Shown piece by piece: positions 5,751 to 12,894 of a stretch of 13,767 bases of DNA. A model generated the notes under the pieces. That model did no database searches, was not told where the DNA came from, and saw only the letters and a list, made by a program, of their open reading frames with translations. Each line of letters opens with the position of its first letter. The first letter of the stretch is position 1. The translations under genes and the position numbers were made by a program. Source of the DNA: JAKACA01 sp050010115 (GTDB lineage Bacteria > Actinomycetota > Acidimicrobiia > Acidimicrobiales > Bog-793); contig JBEKLQ010000110.1 in assembly GCA_050010115.1 (NCBI GenBank), forward strand, positions 1-13,767, written 5' to 3'.

Positions 5751-6659
5751 GTGAGCACTTCCGCCGAGCGCACGCGGGTGACCATCGACGGCCGAGAGCT
5801 CAGCCTGTCAAACCTCGACAAGCCGATGTACCCCGCCACGGGGTTCACGAAAGGTGAGCTGCTCGACTACTACGCCAAGATCGCGCCAGTGATGCTCCCC
5901 CACCTTCGGGGGCGACCGGTCACTGTGAAACGATTCCCGAACGGAGTGGAAGCGGCGGGTTTCATCGAGAAGAACGTGCCCCGGCACGCCCCTGGCTGGA
6001 TCCGCACAGCGGTGCTGGGAAGGAAGGCGACGGGCCGGGATACCAACACCTATGCCGTCGTCGACGACCTCGCCACACTCATCTGGTTCGCCAACCTGGC
6101 GTCGATCGAGTTCCACACTCCGATGTGGCGGCTGGACCCTCGTGGCAAGCCGGAGCGACCCGACCTCATCGTGTTCGACCTCGACCCGGGAGAGCCGGCG
6201 ACGATCGTCCAGTGCTGTGAGGTGGGTCTGCTCCTGCGCGAGCGGTTGGCGGCCGACGGCATCACGCTCGCCGCCAAGACGAGCGGCTCCAAAGGCCTCC
6301 AGCTCTACGGCTCTCTCGCCGGCCGGACCTCCGAGGGCCACGAGGTGAACGCGCACGCCCATGAGGTAGCACGGGCCGTCGAGTCCGTCGAGCCTGGGCT
6401 CGTCGTCTCCCGCATGACCAAGGCGTTGCGGACCGACAAGGTCCTCATCGACTGGAGCCAGAACAACCCGGCGAAGACGACCGTCACGCCGTACTCGATG
6501 CGGGCGCTCAGCGAGCCGTCGGTCTCGACGCCGGTTACGTGGGACGAGGTCGAGGCTTGCGCTGCCAGTGGCGACTCAGGAGCCTTGCGCTTCTCACCAG
6601 CCGCCGTGCTGGAGCGCGTCGACCGCTCCGGCGACCTGATGGCGATCGTGCTCGCCTGA
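5751..6659 (+). CDS. LigD-type primase-polymerase (AEP superfamily)
   Basis: The gene starts at GTG 5751 (VSTSAERTRVTIDGRELSLS) and gives 302 residues, the normal size of a LigD polymerase domain. The frame is open back to 5412, but that part overlaps the ligase gene and has shadow-like composition. Diagnostic segments are LSNLDKPMYPATGFTKGELLDYY, RPVTVKRFPNG, and FIEKNVPRHAPGW. The metal-binding FDLDPGE carries D143 and D145, the nucleotide-binding TSGSKGLQLY spans 177-186, and the third catalytic Asp is D234 in VLIDWSQNN. The enzyme fills gaps, adds nucleotides and prefers ribonucleotides at broken ends before the ligase seals them. It probably forms an operon with the ligase. No Ku gene is in the window. 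Confidence 0.92.
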   Translation: MSTSAERTRVTIDGRELSLSNLDKPMYPATGFTKGELLDYYAKIAPVMLPHLRGRPVTVKRFPNGVEAAGFIEKNVPRHAPGWIRTAVLGRKATGRDTNTYAVVDDLATLIWFANLASIEFHTPMWRLDPRGKPERPDLIVFDLDPGEPATIVQCCEVGLLLRERLAADGITLAAKTSGSKGLQLYGSLAGRTSEGHEVNAHAHEVARAVESVEPGLVVSRMTKALRTDKVLIDWSQNNPAKTTVTPYSMRALSEPSVSTPVTWDEVEACAASGDSGALRFSPAAVLERVDRSGDLMAIVLA

Positions 6660-6694
6660 GGGTCGGCGCTGGCTGTGGTTGGCGCGGCGTCGCC

Positions 6695-6717
6695 GGCCGG
6701 CGCGGGCTCAGCCGGCC
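6695..6717. terminator. GC hairpin between convergent polymerase and TauE genes
   Basis: GGCCGGC (6695-6701) and GCCGGCC (6711-6717) are perfect 7-bp arms around a 9-base loop that contains the TauE stop codon. The repeat lies in the 48-base gap between two convergent genes and could terminate both strands. A longer palindrome, CGCCGGCCGGCG (6691-6702), overlaps it. There is no T-tract, and the 3' arm is inside the TauE coding end. Confidence 0.35.
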
Positions 6718-7463
6718 AACAGGCGTGCAGCGGTCACGAGGCCGAGCGTCACGACCAGCACCCGGAACACCGCTGTCGGCAGCCGCCGTGCCGCACGTGC
6801 GCCCAGGTAACCACCGACCAGGCTGGAGCCGGCGAGCAGGGCCGCATCCGGCCAGGCCACGTGCGCCGCGGCGAGGAACACGATCGCGACCGCCAGGTTC
6901 ACCACCAGCGACAGCACCGCCCGCAACCCGTTCGTCCGTACGAGATCGTCCGGCAGTGTGAGCCCGAGGAGCGCAAGCAGGATCACTCCAAGGCCGGCGC
7001 CGAAGTACCCACCGTACACCGAGCCAAGCAGAGTCCCTGCTGCCGCCACGCGGAGGTGACCCCGCTCGGCGCCCGTCACCCGTGCCTTGAGCCATCGGCC
7101 GACGACCGGCTGCACGACGAACAGCGCGCACGCGGCCAGGACGAGGTACGGAGCCAAGGCCTTGAAGTCGCTCCCGGGAGTGACCAGCAGGAGGATGCCA
7201 CCGAGTACGGCCCCCACCACTGCGGGGATCGTCAAGGCCAGGCGAGCTCGTGGCTGGTCTTTCACCTCGGTCCGGAAGCCGGCCACTCCGCCGAGGTACC
7301 CGGGGCAGATGCCGATCGTGGACGTCACGTTCGCCTGCAGCGCCGGCAGGCCAACCGCGAGCAGGGCGGGAAACGAGACCAGAGTCCCGCCGCCCGCGAC
7401 ACCATTGACCGTGCCGGCTCCGAAGCCCGCCGCAATGAGCAGCGCGATGTCACCACCGGTCAC
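6708..7463 (-). CDS. TauE/SafE family membrane transporter
   Basis: This 251-residue integral membrane protein starts at GTG 7463 and opens with GDIALLIAAGFGAGTVNGVAGGGTLVSFPALL. The glycine-rich G..N..AGGGG..+.FP pattern is the signature of TauE/SafE proteins, and the repeat half of the protein shows GTLLGSVYGGYFGAGLGVILLALL. About eight hydrophobic segments are present. Family members export sulfite, sulfoacetate or related anions. The substrate here is not readable, and no sulfur-metabolism gene is nearby. The GTG start overlaps the DedA stop as GTGA (7460-7463), so translation is probably coupled. The frame stays open upstream as far as 7892, but that is a shadow of the DedA gene. Confidence 0.87.
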   Translation of the reverse strand: MTGGDIALLIAAGFGAGTVNGVAGGGTLVSFPALLAVGLPALQANVTSTIGICPGYLGGVAGFRTEVKDQPRARLALTIPAVVGAVLGGILLLVTPGSDFKALAPYLVLAACALFVVQPVVGRWLKARVTGAERGHLRVAAAGTLLGSVYGGYFGAGLGVILLALLGLTLPDDLVRTNGLRAVLSLVVNLAVAIVFLAAAHVAWPDAALLAGSSLVGGYLGARAARRLPTAVFRVLVVTLGLVTAARLLAG

Positions 7464-8083
7464 GCCGGCGGCTTGCTCGTCTGGCCAGCTTGCCGCTCCC
7501 GCTCCTTCCGGACTGCCTGCAATCGGTGCACCAGGAACAACGCCACCGCGGCGACGACGAGGACCACCAGCACGTAGCCGGCATCGGTGAAGCCCTTGGT
7601 CAGCTCGTTCCATTTGCGCCCGAGCTCGTACCCGGCAACGCCGAGGGCGGTGCACCACACCAGGCTGCCGGCCAAGGTTGCAATGCCGAAGCGGATCGGC
7701 TTCATCTCCGCCACGCCGGCGGGCAGGGAGATGAACGTGCGGATGAAGGGCAGGATCCTCCCGAGGAACACCGCCGGCTCGCCGCGGCTGTTGAACCACC
7801 GCTCGGCCCGGTCCAGGTCGGAGGAGGTCAGCAGCACGTATCGCCCAAGCCTGTCGATCAAGGGCCTGCCGCCGTAGCGGCCGATGCCCCAACCGACGAA
7901 CGAGCCGGCCAGCTCTCCAACGGCTCCGAGCAGGATGACCGCCACGATGTCGAGCCGACCCGTCGCCGCCAGGTAGCCGGCATACCCCAGCGTGATCTCG
8001 GAGGGGATCGGCACGCAGGCAGCTTCGGCAAACGTCAGGATCACGAGCGCGAGGTAGCCCCAGGAAGCCAGAAGGTGCTCCAC
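7460..8083 (-). CDS. DedA-family membrane protein
   Basis: This 207-residue protein is of standard DedA length, starting at GTG 8083. Key residues are in place: E20 and the segment VPIPSE (24-29), E57 in GAVGELAGSFVGWGIGRYGG, and the F.GR..P..R motif as FLGRILPFIR (106-115) with R109 and R115. These are the conserved residues of the VTT/DedA superfamily, which acts in the inner membrane. Several members flip or transport phospholipid carriers such as undecaprenyl phosphate or phosphatidylethanolamine. Four to five hydrophobic segments are present and the C-terminus is basic (RKERERQ). It is the first gene of a pair with TauE. No clear ribosome-binding site is seen before the start. Confidence 0.9.
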   Translation of the reverse strand: MEHLLASWGYLALVILTFAEAACVPIPSEITLGYAGYLAATGRLDIVAVILLGAVGELAGSFVGWGIGRYGGRPLIDRLGRYVLLTSSDLDRAERWFNSRGEPAVFLGRILPFIRTFISLPAGVAEMKPIRFGIATLAGSLVWCTALGVAGYELGRKWNELTKGFTDAGYVLVVLVVAAVALFLVHRLQAVRKERERQAGQTSKPPA

Positions 8084-8114
8084 GTCACGGTTTCTACTAC
8101 GCGGCGAGAGCCGT

Positions 8115-8120
8115 TAGCCT
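8115..8120 (+). promoter_or_regulatory. -10 box TAGCCT for leaderless transcription of the hydrolase
   Basis: TAGCCT lies exactly 6 bases before GTG 8127, the same geometry as at the MFS gene. The whole divergent gap to the DedA start is only 43 bases and has no ribosome-binding site before the GTG. A transcript beginning at the start codon is therefore the simplest reading. Confidence 0.45.
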
Positions 8121-8126
8121 GCGCCC

Positions 8127-9038
8127 GTGCCCGACCCCGAGCCCGTCGCGCGATTCATCACGCCGGACGGGTCGGACATCGCCGTCCACGATCTGGGCGG
8201 CGCGGGCGAGCCACTGCTGATGGCGCACGCCACCGGCTTCCATGCCCTGGTCTTCGCCGAGTTGGCACGTCACCTCCCGTTCCGGAGCTATGCGCTCGAC
8301 TTGCGCGCCCATGGGTGTTCCCGAGCGGCGGAAAGTTGGGACGGAGGTTGGGACGGTTTTGCGAGCGATGTGCTCACGGTGCTCGCTGGTCTCGGCCTGC
8401 ACCAGCCTTACGGCTTCGGGCACTCGTGCGGTGGGGCGTCGTTGGTACTCGCCGAGGAGGCCAAGCCGGGGACGTTTCGGCAGCTGTACTGCTATGAGCC
8501 GATCATCCCGCCCCTGCTCGAGCCCGTGCCTCCGTCGTACCACCACGCTCTCGCCACCGGCGCCCTGAAGCGCAAGGAACGCTTCGCTTCCAAGGCCGAG
8601 GCGTTCGCGAACTACTCGAGCAAGCCCCAGCTCTCCTCACTCGATCCCGCCGTGCTCGAGGCCTACGTCGAGCACGGGTTCGAGCAGGAGCCCGACGGCA
8701 GCGTCCGGCTCAGATGCCGGCCGGCTGACGAAGCCCGGACGTTCGCGAACTCCATGTCGCACGAGGCATTCCGGAATCTGCCACGCGTCGCCTGTCCGGT
8801 CGACCTCGCTTGCGGCGGCCTCACTGACAGCTTCGGCGAAGGCGTCGTACGGGCCATCCACGCCAGGATGACCGATTTCGGAGTCCGCAGCCGCGTCACC
8901 GTGTTCGAGGATCTTGACCACTTCGGGCCGTTGGAGCGTGCCGATCTCGTCGGCGCCGCCATCGTCGGGGCCTTTGCAACGCCGACTCCCGGGCCGACGC
9001 CCACGGGGTCAGCTCCGACTGACGGCCGTCGGCTGTGA
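8127..9038 (+). CDS. Alpha/beta hydrolase
   Basis: This 303-residue protein has the alpha/beta hydrolase layout. An early strand and oxyanion region reads EPLLMAHATGFHALVFAEL. YALDLRAHGCS (55-65) is the usual DLRGHG turn. The nucleophile elbow is GHSCGG with S100. The late catalytic His is H265 in FEDLDHFGPLE, and D234 (GGLTDSF) is the likely acid. It is a soluble cytoplasmic enzyme that probably cleaves an ester or a similar bond; the substrate is unknown. Cys at the position after the nucleophile, where Met is usual, is noted but not disabling. It converges with purE, with 10 bases between the stop codons. Confidence 0.88.
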   Translation: MPDPEPVARFITPDGSDIAVHDLGGAGEPLLMAHATGFHALVFAELARHLPFRSYALDLRAHGCSRAAESWDGGWDGFASDVLTVLAGLGLHQPYGFGHSCGGASLVLAEEAKPGTFRQLYCYEPIIPPLLEPVPPSYHHALATGALKRKERFASKAEAFANYSSKPQLSSLDPAVLEAYVEHGFEQEPDGSVRLRCRPADEARTFANSMSHEAFRNLPRVACPVDLACGGLTDSFGEGVVRAIHARMTDFGVRSRVTVFEDLDHFGPLERADLVGAAIVGAFATPTPGPTPTGSAPTDGRRL

Positions 9039-9048
9039 GGCTGGACCC

Positions 9049-9558
9049 TCAGGCGAGCCCGGTCCGTTCCGACTCGAGCAGGCGCTGCAACCTGGCGTCT
9101 TTCTCCCGGACTTCGGCCGCCACACCGTCGGCGTGACGCTGGAGCTTCTCGGAAATGGCGGGATCAGCCAGCGCCAGAATCCGCGCGGCCAGCAGCCCCG
9201 CGTTGCGCGCACCATCGATCGCCACGGTTGCCACGGGGATGCCTTTCGGCATCTGGACGATCGAGAGGAGCGAGTCCAGCCCGTCCAACTTCAGCAACGC
9301 GATCGGCACACCGATCACCGGAAGCTGCGTGACCGCCGCGATCACGCCGGGCAGGTGAGCGGCACCGCCGGCTCCGGCAATGACGACCTGGATACCCCTG
9401 GACGCTGCGGAGCGAGCGTAGGCCAACGTGTCATCGGGTGTCCGGTGCGCCGAGAGCACTCGCATCTCCCAACCGATGCCGAATTCGTCCAGGGCATCGG
9501 CCGCCTGGCGCATGACGGGCAGGTCGGAATCACTGCCCATGACTATGGCGACGCTCAT
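9049..9558 (-). CDS. purE: N5-carboxyaminoimidazole ribonucleotide mutase
   Basis: PurE converts N5-CAIR to CAIR in purine biosynthesis. This 169-residue protein is of normal class I length. The signatures are GSDSD (8-12), the SAHRTP loop (40-45) with the catalytic histidine, AGAGGAAHLPGV, and the C-terminal LDSLLSIVQMPKGIPVATVAI. This last stretch is typical of class I bacterial enzymes, which work with PurK, but no purK is in the window. ATG 9558 overlaps the stop of the PAP2 gene as ATGA (9555-9558), so it is probably translated by coupling as the last gene of a three-gene operon. Confidence 0.96.
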   Translation of the reverse strand: MSVAIVMGSDSDLPVMRQAADALDEFGIGWEMRVLSAHRTPDDTLAYARSAASRGIQVVIAGAGGAAHLPGVIAAVTQLPVIGVPIALLKLDGLDSLLSIVQMPKGIPVATVAIDGARNAGLLAARILALADPAISEKLQRHADGVAAEVREKDARLQRLLESERTGLA

Positions 9559-10127
9559 CGAGACCGGGGTCCTTTCTCTGGCTTTACGGCAAAGTGAGGA
9601 AGCGGCGAGACCGACCGAGCGATCTGGCCGAGGATGAGGCCGATGGCGGCGCCGGCCACGACGTCTGACGTGTGGTGGATCCGGACGTGAACACGGCTCG
9701 CCGCCACGACCACAGCGGCCGCGAAGTAGAGCGGGCCGAACTCATCGCCGTCGGCCAGCAGCGTGGCGGCGCAGAACGCCGCAGTGGCATGCCCGCTCGG
9801 GAAGCTCGACGTGAGCGGCTGGCGAAACGGCAGCGGGTGCTCGATCGGCCCCACCGGCCGCCTCCGCCGGAAGACGGTCTTCAGTCCGGCGTTGACCAAG
9901 ACCGATTCGATGCCGGTGGCGACGATCGCCCGGATAGCCGCACGCTTGTCGTTCGGACGCCCTCGCAGCGCACGGATCAGTGCCAGCATCACCCAGATCA
10001 GCCCGAAGTCGCCGACCGCGGAAGCCGTGTAGAAGACACGATCGGCCGTAGCGTTGCCACGCAGTGTGGCGAATTGGGCATCGACGCGCTCGTCGACCTG
10101 ACGGATCCTGGAGATTACGGAGGTCAA
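9555..10127 (-). CDS. PAP2-family membrane phosphatase
   Basis: This 190-residue protein carries all three PAP2 phosphatase motifs: KTVFRRRRP (KX6RP), PSGH, and SRVHVRIHHTSD (SRX5HX3D) with the catalytic histidine. Hydrophobic segments surround them. Such enzymes remove phosphate from lipid phosphates such as undecaprenyl diphosphate or phosphatidate, at the outer face of the membrane. I chose TTG 10127 as start because the preceding gene stops there, giving a TTGA overlap (10124-10127). The protein then begins LTSVISRIRQVDERVDAQF, which looks like a natural N-terminus. The frame is open to 10319, but that part is a shadow of the nuclease gene. It ends overlapping purE by 4 bases. Confidence 0.88.
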   Translation of the reverse strand: MTSVISRIRQVDERVDAQFATLRGNATADRVFYTASAVGDFGLIWVMLALIRALRGRPNDKRAAIRAIVATGIESVLVNAGLKTVFRRRRPVGPIEHPLPFRQPLTSSFPSGHATAAFCAATLLADGDEFGPLYFAAAVVVAASRVHVRIHHTSDVVAGAAIGLILGQIARSVSPLPHFAVKPEKGPRSR

Positions 10128-10981
10128 GCCGGCAGCGTACCGGCCGCCGCCAGATCCACTGGCAGAGGTACTGGGACCGCGGCCGCCGCCAACTCGACCG
10201 CCCGCTCCGGATCGCCACCGAACACGGGGCAGTAGGCCTGGAAGGAGCACCACTTGCACAGGGCCGAAGGGTTCGGGCGGAAGTCCGACCTCTCGCACGC
10301 CCGCTCGATCGCCGCCCACACCGCCTTGGCGCGCTGGTGGACACCGCGCAGCGACTGGTCAGTGGCATCGGCGGAGACGACGATGCGGTCCCGCAGGTAC
10401 ATGAGGCGGACGACTCCCGGCCGGGAGCCGGTCACCTGTTCGCACAGGAACGCATAGAGCTGTACCGACGACAGTCTCGATCTGGACTGCTCTGCCCGAG
10501 GCGCCCGGCCCGTCTTGTAGTCGACGACCGCCAACGTCCCGTCCGCCAGCCGATCGAGGCGGTCGATGATCCCCCGGAGCACCATCCCCTCCAACTCGAC
10601 GCGGAGGTCGAGCTCGAGGCCCACCGGAGTCACCGAGTTCGGGTCCTCGAGCTCGTAGTAGCGGTCGAGCAGCAAGGACGCATCGCGGAGAAACGCATCC
10701 TGCTCCACTTGCGGGAGCGCGAGCTGGGTGACCTCGGGATCCAGGCGCATCTCGTCCCAGGCCCGCAACAGCGCCGACTCGGCTTCGAGCCGATCCCGGT
10801 GGCCGGCCTCCCGCGCCGAGAACAGCAGCTGCAGCGCCCGGTGCACCAGCGTTCCTTTCACCGCCGCGGGCGACGAGACCTCAGGCAGGCGTTCGACGAC
10901 CGAGAAACGGAACGACAGCGGACAGCTCGTGAACGCGCTGATCTTCGACGGAGTGAGCGTGCTGGGGAGAGCGTGGGACAT
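10124..10981 (-). CDS. PD-(D/E)XK nuclease with predicted Fe-S cluster, Cas4/RecB-like
   Basis: This 285-residue protein opens with LTPSKISAFTSCPLSFRF, the usual start of the RecB/AddB-type PD-(D/E)XK family. Active-site elements follow in order: GTLVH (H47), GIID (D140), VDYKTG (D154, K156) and SVQLYAF (Q174, Y176). Four cysteines, C20 and C242, C245, C251 (CKWCSFQAYC), are placed like the ligands of the 4Fe-4S cluster of Cas4 and AddB. It is therefore likely an Fe-S-stabilised DNA exonuclease acting on DNA ends in repair. It is alone, without a helicase partner or CRISPR genes, and heads an operon with PAP2 and purE. A TAGCTT box lies just upstream. Similar single-domain proteins are common in Actinobacteria, so a housekeeping role is more likely than defence. 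Confidence 0.9.
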   Translation of the reverse strand: MSHALPSTLTPSKISAFTSCPLSFRFSVVERLPEVSSPAAVKGTLVHRALQLLFSAREAGHRDRLEAESALLRAWDEMRLDPEVTQLALPQVEQDAFLRDASLLLDRYYELEDPNSVTPVGLELDLRVELEGMVLRGIIDRLDRLADGTLAVVDYKTGRAPRAEQSRSRLSSVQLYAFLCEQVTGSRPGVVRLMYLRDRIVVSADATDQSLRGVHQRAKAVWAAIERACERSDFRPNPSALCKWCSFQAYCPVFGGDPERAVELAAAAVPVPLPVDLAAAGTLPA

Positions 10982-10989
10982 TTCCCACC

Positions 10990-10995
10990 AAGCTA
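10990..10995 (-). promoter_or_regulatory. -10 box TAGCTT before the nuclease operon
   Basis: On the minus strand TAGCTT ends 8 bases before the ATG at 10981. The 8 bases between (GGTGGGAA) could also serve as a weak ribosome-binding site. The gap to the upstream oxidoreductase stop at 11009 is only 27 bases, so this box would let the operon be transcribed independently of that gene. Confidence 0.35.
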
Positions 10996-11008
10996 CGCCG
11001 GGGGTGTG

Positions 11009-11968
11009 TCAAAGACGCGGACCCGGCGCCATCAGCCGGACAGCCTCGCGAGCACTCACGCCGAATGGCAGGGGCATGAGCACCGGCACGGTGACACCGT
11101 TCGCCACGTAGCGATCGACGTGCGCCTGGCACTGCTCCGGCGTCCCGTGCACGACGAGCTCGTCGACCACCTCGTCAGGTATCGCCTCGACCGCAGCCTT
11201 GCGATCACCAGCTCGCCATGCGTCCCACATGGGTTGCAGCTTCGAGCCGCGCCCGAGCCACTCCTGGAACAGGGCGTACACGTCGACGTTCAGGTAAGCA
11301 GCGATCAGCATCTTGGCTGTCGACCGCACCGTAGCCGCGTCCTCGGTCGGGCAGACGTAGATACGGCATACGACCTCCTTGCCGGGGCCGACCTCGGGCA
11401 CGATCTGCTTCACGTCCTCGGCGGACAGCCAGTTGATGATCGCCCCGTCGCCGAGCCGACCCGCCAGCCGTAACATCCCCGGCCGGAGCGCAGCCACGAG
11501 GATCGGCGGCACGACGGCCGGCGGCCGTTCCAACCGAAACCCCTTCACGCTGAACGTGTCGTACTCCTCCGTCACCTTCTCCCCGGAGAGCGCTAGCTTC
11601 AGGAAGCGCACCATGTCCCGGTTCCGCTTGTATGGCTCCTTGAACGGGATGCCGTTCCAGCGCTCCACGATCACGTCCGATGACGTACCAAGACCGAACT
11701 GGAACCGGCCTGGCGCTGCCTCGGCCATCGTGGCGACACACATCGCCAACGTGGCCGGCCCGCGGGTGAACGACGGCACGATCGCCGTGCCGAGGCGCAG
11801 CTCCGGCTCCCACGCCGCCGCCATGGCGAGCGGGACGAAGCCGTCGGTCGCACTTGCCTCCGCTGACCACACATCGGTGTAACCCAGGGCGGCAATCTCG
11901 GCGAACAGCTCCCGCTGCTCGGCAAGCGGGGTCCGGTCATAAGGCACGGTGATGCCGTATCGACTCAT
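11009..11968 (-). CDS. LLM-class F420-dependent oxidoreductase
   Basis: This 319-residue protein is of normal size for the luciferase-like monooxygenase fold. Supporting segments are the N-terminal barrel strand MSRYGITVPY, AEIAALGYTDVWSAEASATDGF, LRLGTAIVPSFTRGPATLAM (a hallmark of the actinobacterial F420 branch), GRFQFGLGTSSDVIVERWNG, and the C-terminal GTPEQCQAHVDRYVANGV. It should bind the deazaflavin F420 rather than FMN, as most members of this branch do, and oxidise or reduce an unknown substrate. A TAGGAT box stands 5 bases before the ATG. It lies 27 bases upstream of the nuclease operon on the same strand, so partial co-transcription is possible. Confidence 0.9.
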   Translation of the reverse strand: MSRYGITVPYDRTPLAEQRELFAEIAALGYTDVWSAEASATDGFVPLAMAAAWEPELRLGTAIVPSFTRGPATLAMCVATMAEAAPGRFQFGLGTSSDVIVERWNGIPFKEPYKRNRDMVRFLKLALSGEKVTEEYDTFSVKGFRLERPPAVVPPILVAALRPGMLRLAGRLGDGAIINWLSAEDVKQIVPEVGPGKEVVCRIYVCPTEDAATVRSTAKMLIAAYLNVDVYALFQEWLGRGSKLQPMWDAWRAGDRKAAVEAIPDEVVDELVVHGTPEQCQAHVDRYVANGVTVPVLMPLPFGVSAREAVRLMAPGPRL

Positions 11969-11973
11969 GCCGC

Positions 11974-11979
11974 ATCCTA
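11974..11979 (-). promoter_or_regulatory. -10 box TAGGAT for leaderless transcription of the LLM gene
   Basis: On the minus strand TAGGAT is followed by 5 bases and then the ATG at 11968, giving a predicted transcript start at or beside the start codon. No separate ribosome-binding site is evident. Confidence 0.45.
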
Positions 11980-12029
11980 CCGACGTGCCCCGGCCAAGCC
12001 CGGACGAGCGAGCCGGCCCGAACTCCCGC

Positions 12030-12035
12030 TACGTT
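12030..12035 (+). promoter_or_regulatory. -10 box TACGTT for leaderless transcription of the deacetylase
   Basis: TACGTT fits TANNNT and ends 7 bases before GTG 12043, with no ribosome-binding site in between. Together with the TAGGAT box at 11979-11974 it would form a compact divergent promoter pair inside a 74-base gap. Confidence 0.4.
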
Positions 12036-12042
12036 CCGTCAC

Positions 12043-12891
12043 GTGACGAGACTCGCCGAGCGCCTTGGGTTCAGTGCCGACGACCGCCTGCTGATCGTCA
12101 ACTGCGACGACCTCGGTAGCTCGCAGGCGGCCAACACCGCCGTCTACGACGCGCTGCGACACGGTGCCGCCATGTCGGCAACGTTGATGGTGCCGTGCCC
12201 TTGGGCCCGAGGCGCTGCCGCCGAGTATCGGGGCGAGGACGTCGGCGTACACCTGACACTCAATGCCGAATGGGACCACTACCGCTGGGGGCCGATCACC
12301 CAGGCGCCGTCGTTGTTGGACGGTGACGGGGGGTTTCCGAGGACGGTGACCGACGTGTTCGAGCACGCCGACCTCGACGAGGTACGGCGAGAGTGCAGGG
12401 CGCAGGTCGAGCGGGCCATCTACTGGGGTTTCGACGTGAGTCACGTGGACTCCCACATGGGGACGCTTCAACTGAGGCCGGAATTCTTCGACGCCTACCT
12501 CGACCTCGCCGACGACTTCGGGCTGCCGCTGCGGCTCTCGGGGGCGGCCACGGAGAGAATGATCGGGTTCCCGTTCCGGACGCTGGCGGCGGAGCGGGGC
12601 GTCGTGTTCCCCGACCACTTACTCGTCGTCACCGGCAACGGCGTCGGCAGCCGGTCGGCGATCACCGAAGCGCTCGGCAACCTCCGGCCCGGCGTGACGG
12701 AGGCTTACCTGCATCCGGCGATCGACACGCCCGAGCTTCGTGCGATGTCACCCGACTGGGAAGGCCGCGTTGACGATCACGCCTGGCTCCTCGACCCGAA
12801 CGGGCTGCGCAGCATCGCCAATCGTGAGGGCGTGGCCCTGATCGGTTACCGGGAGCTGCGCGATCTCATGCGAGCCGAGCCCGAGGCCTGA
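12043..12891 (+). CDS. ChbG/YdjC-family carbohydrate deacetylase
   Basis: This 282-residue protein starts at GTG 12043. Metal-site motifs of the YdjC/ChbG branch of the deacetylase superfamily are visible: VNCDDLG (19-25, D22-D23), VGVHLTLN with H70, and VSHVDSHMG with the His/Asp pair. LHPAIDTPEL comes later. Members remove acetyl groups from N-acetylated oligosaccharides such as chitobiose, using a divalent metal. No signal peptide is present, so it should act in the cytoplasm on an imported sugar, but no chitin or PTS genes are nearby. It converges with the cyclase gene, with three bases between the stop codons. Confidence 0.88.
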   Translation: MTRLAERLGFSADDRLLIVNCDDLGSSQAANTAVYDALRHGAAMSATLMVPCPWARGAAAEYRGEDVGVHLTLNAEWDHYRWGPITQAPSLLDGDGGFPRTVTDVFEHADLDEVRRECRAQVERAIYWGFDVSHVDSHMGTLQLRPEFFDAYLDLADDFGLPLRLSGAATERMIGFPFRTLAAERGVVFPDHLLVVTGNGVGSRSAITEALGNLRPGVTEAYLHPAIDTPELRAMSPDWEGRVDDHAWLLDPNGLRSIANREGVALIGYRELRDLMRAEPEA

Positions 12892-12894
12892 GCA

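Noticed and set aside
7464..7892. N-terminal extension of the TauE protein to 394 residues
   Set aside because: The extra part overlaps the DedA gene in another frame and lacks membrane segments. The GTGA overlap start at 7463 fits the family.
6675..8497. Two long plus-strand frames of 300 and 335 residues
   Set aside because: They lie antisense to the TauE and DedA genes, and the second also overlaps the hydrolase in another frame. Low-complexity composition and no motifs.
10128..10319. Upstream extension of the PAP2 protein
   Set aside because: It overlaps the nuclease C-terminal coding region in another frame, is Gly/Arg rich and is not membrane-like. The TTGA overlap gives a better start.
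10064..11473. 469-residue plus-strand open frame
   Set aside because: It runs antisense across the nuclease and LLM genes, both with clear catalytic motifs. Its composition is His/Arg/Gln rich with no recognisable domain, as expected for a shadow frame in GC-rich DNA.
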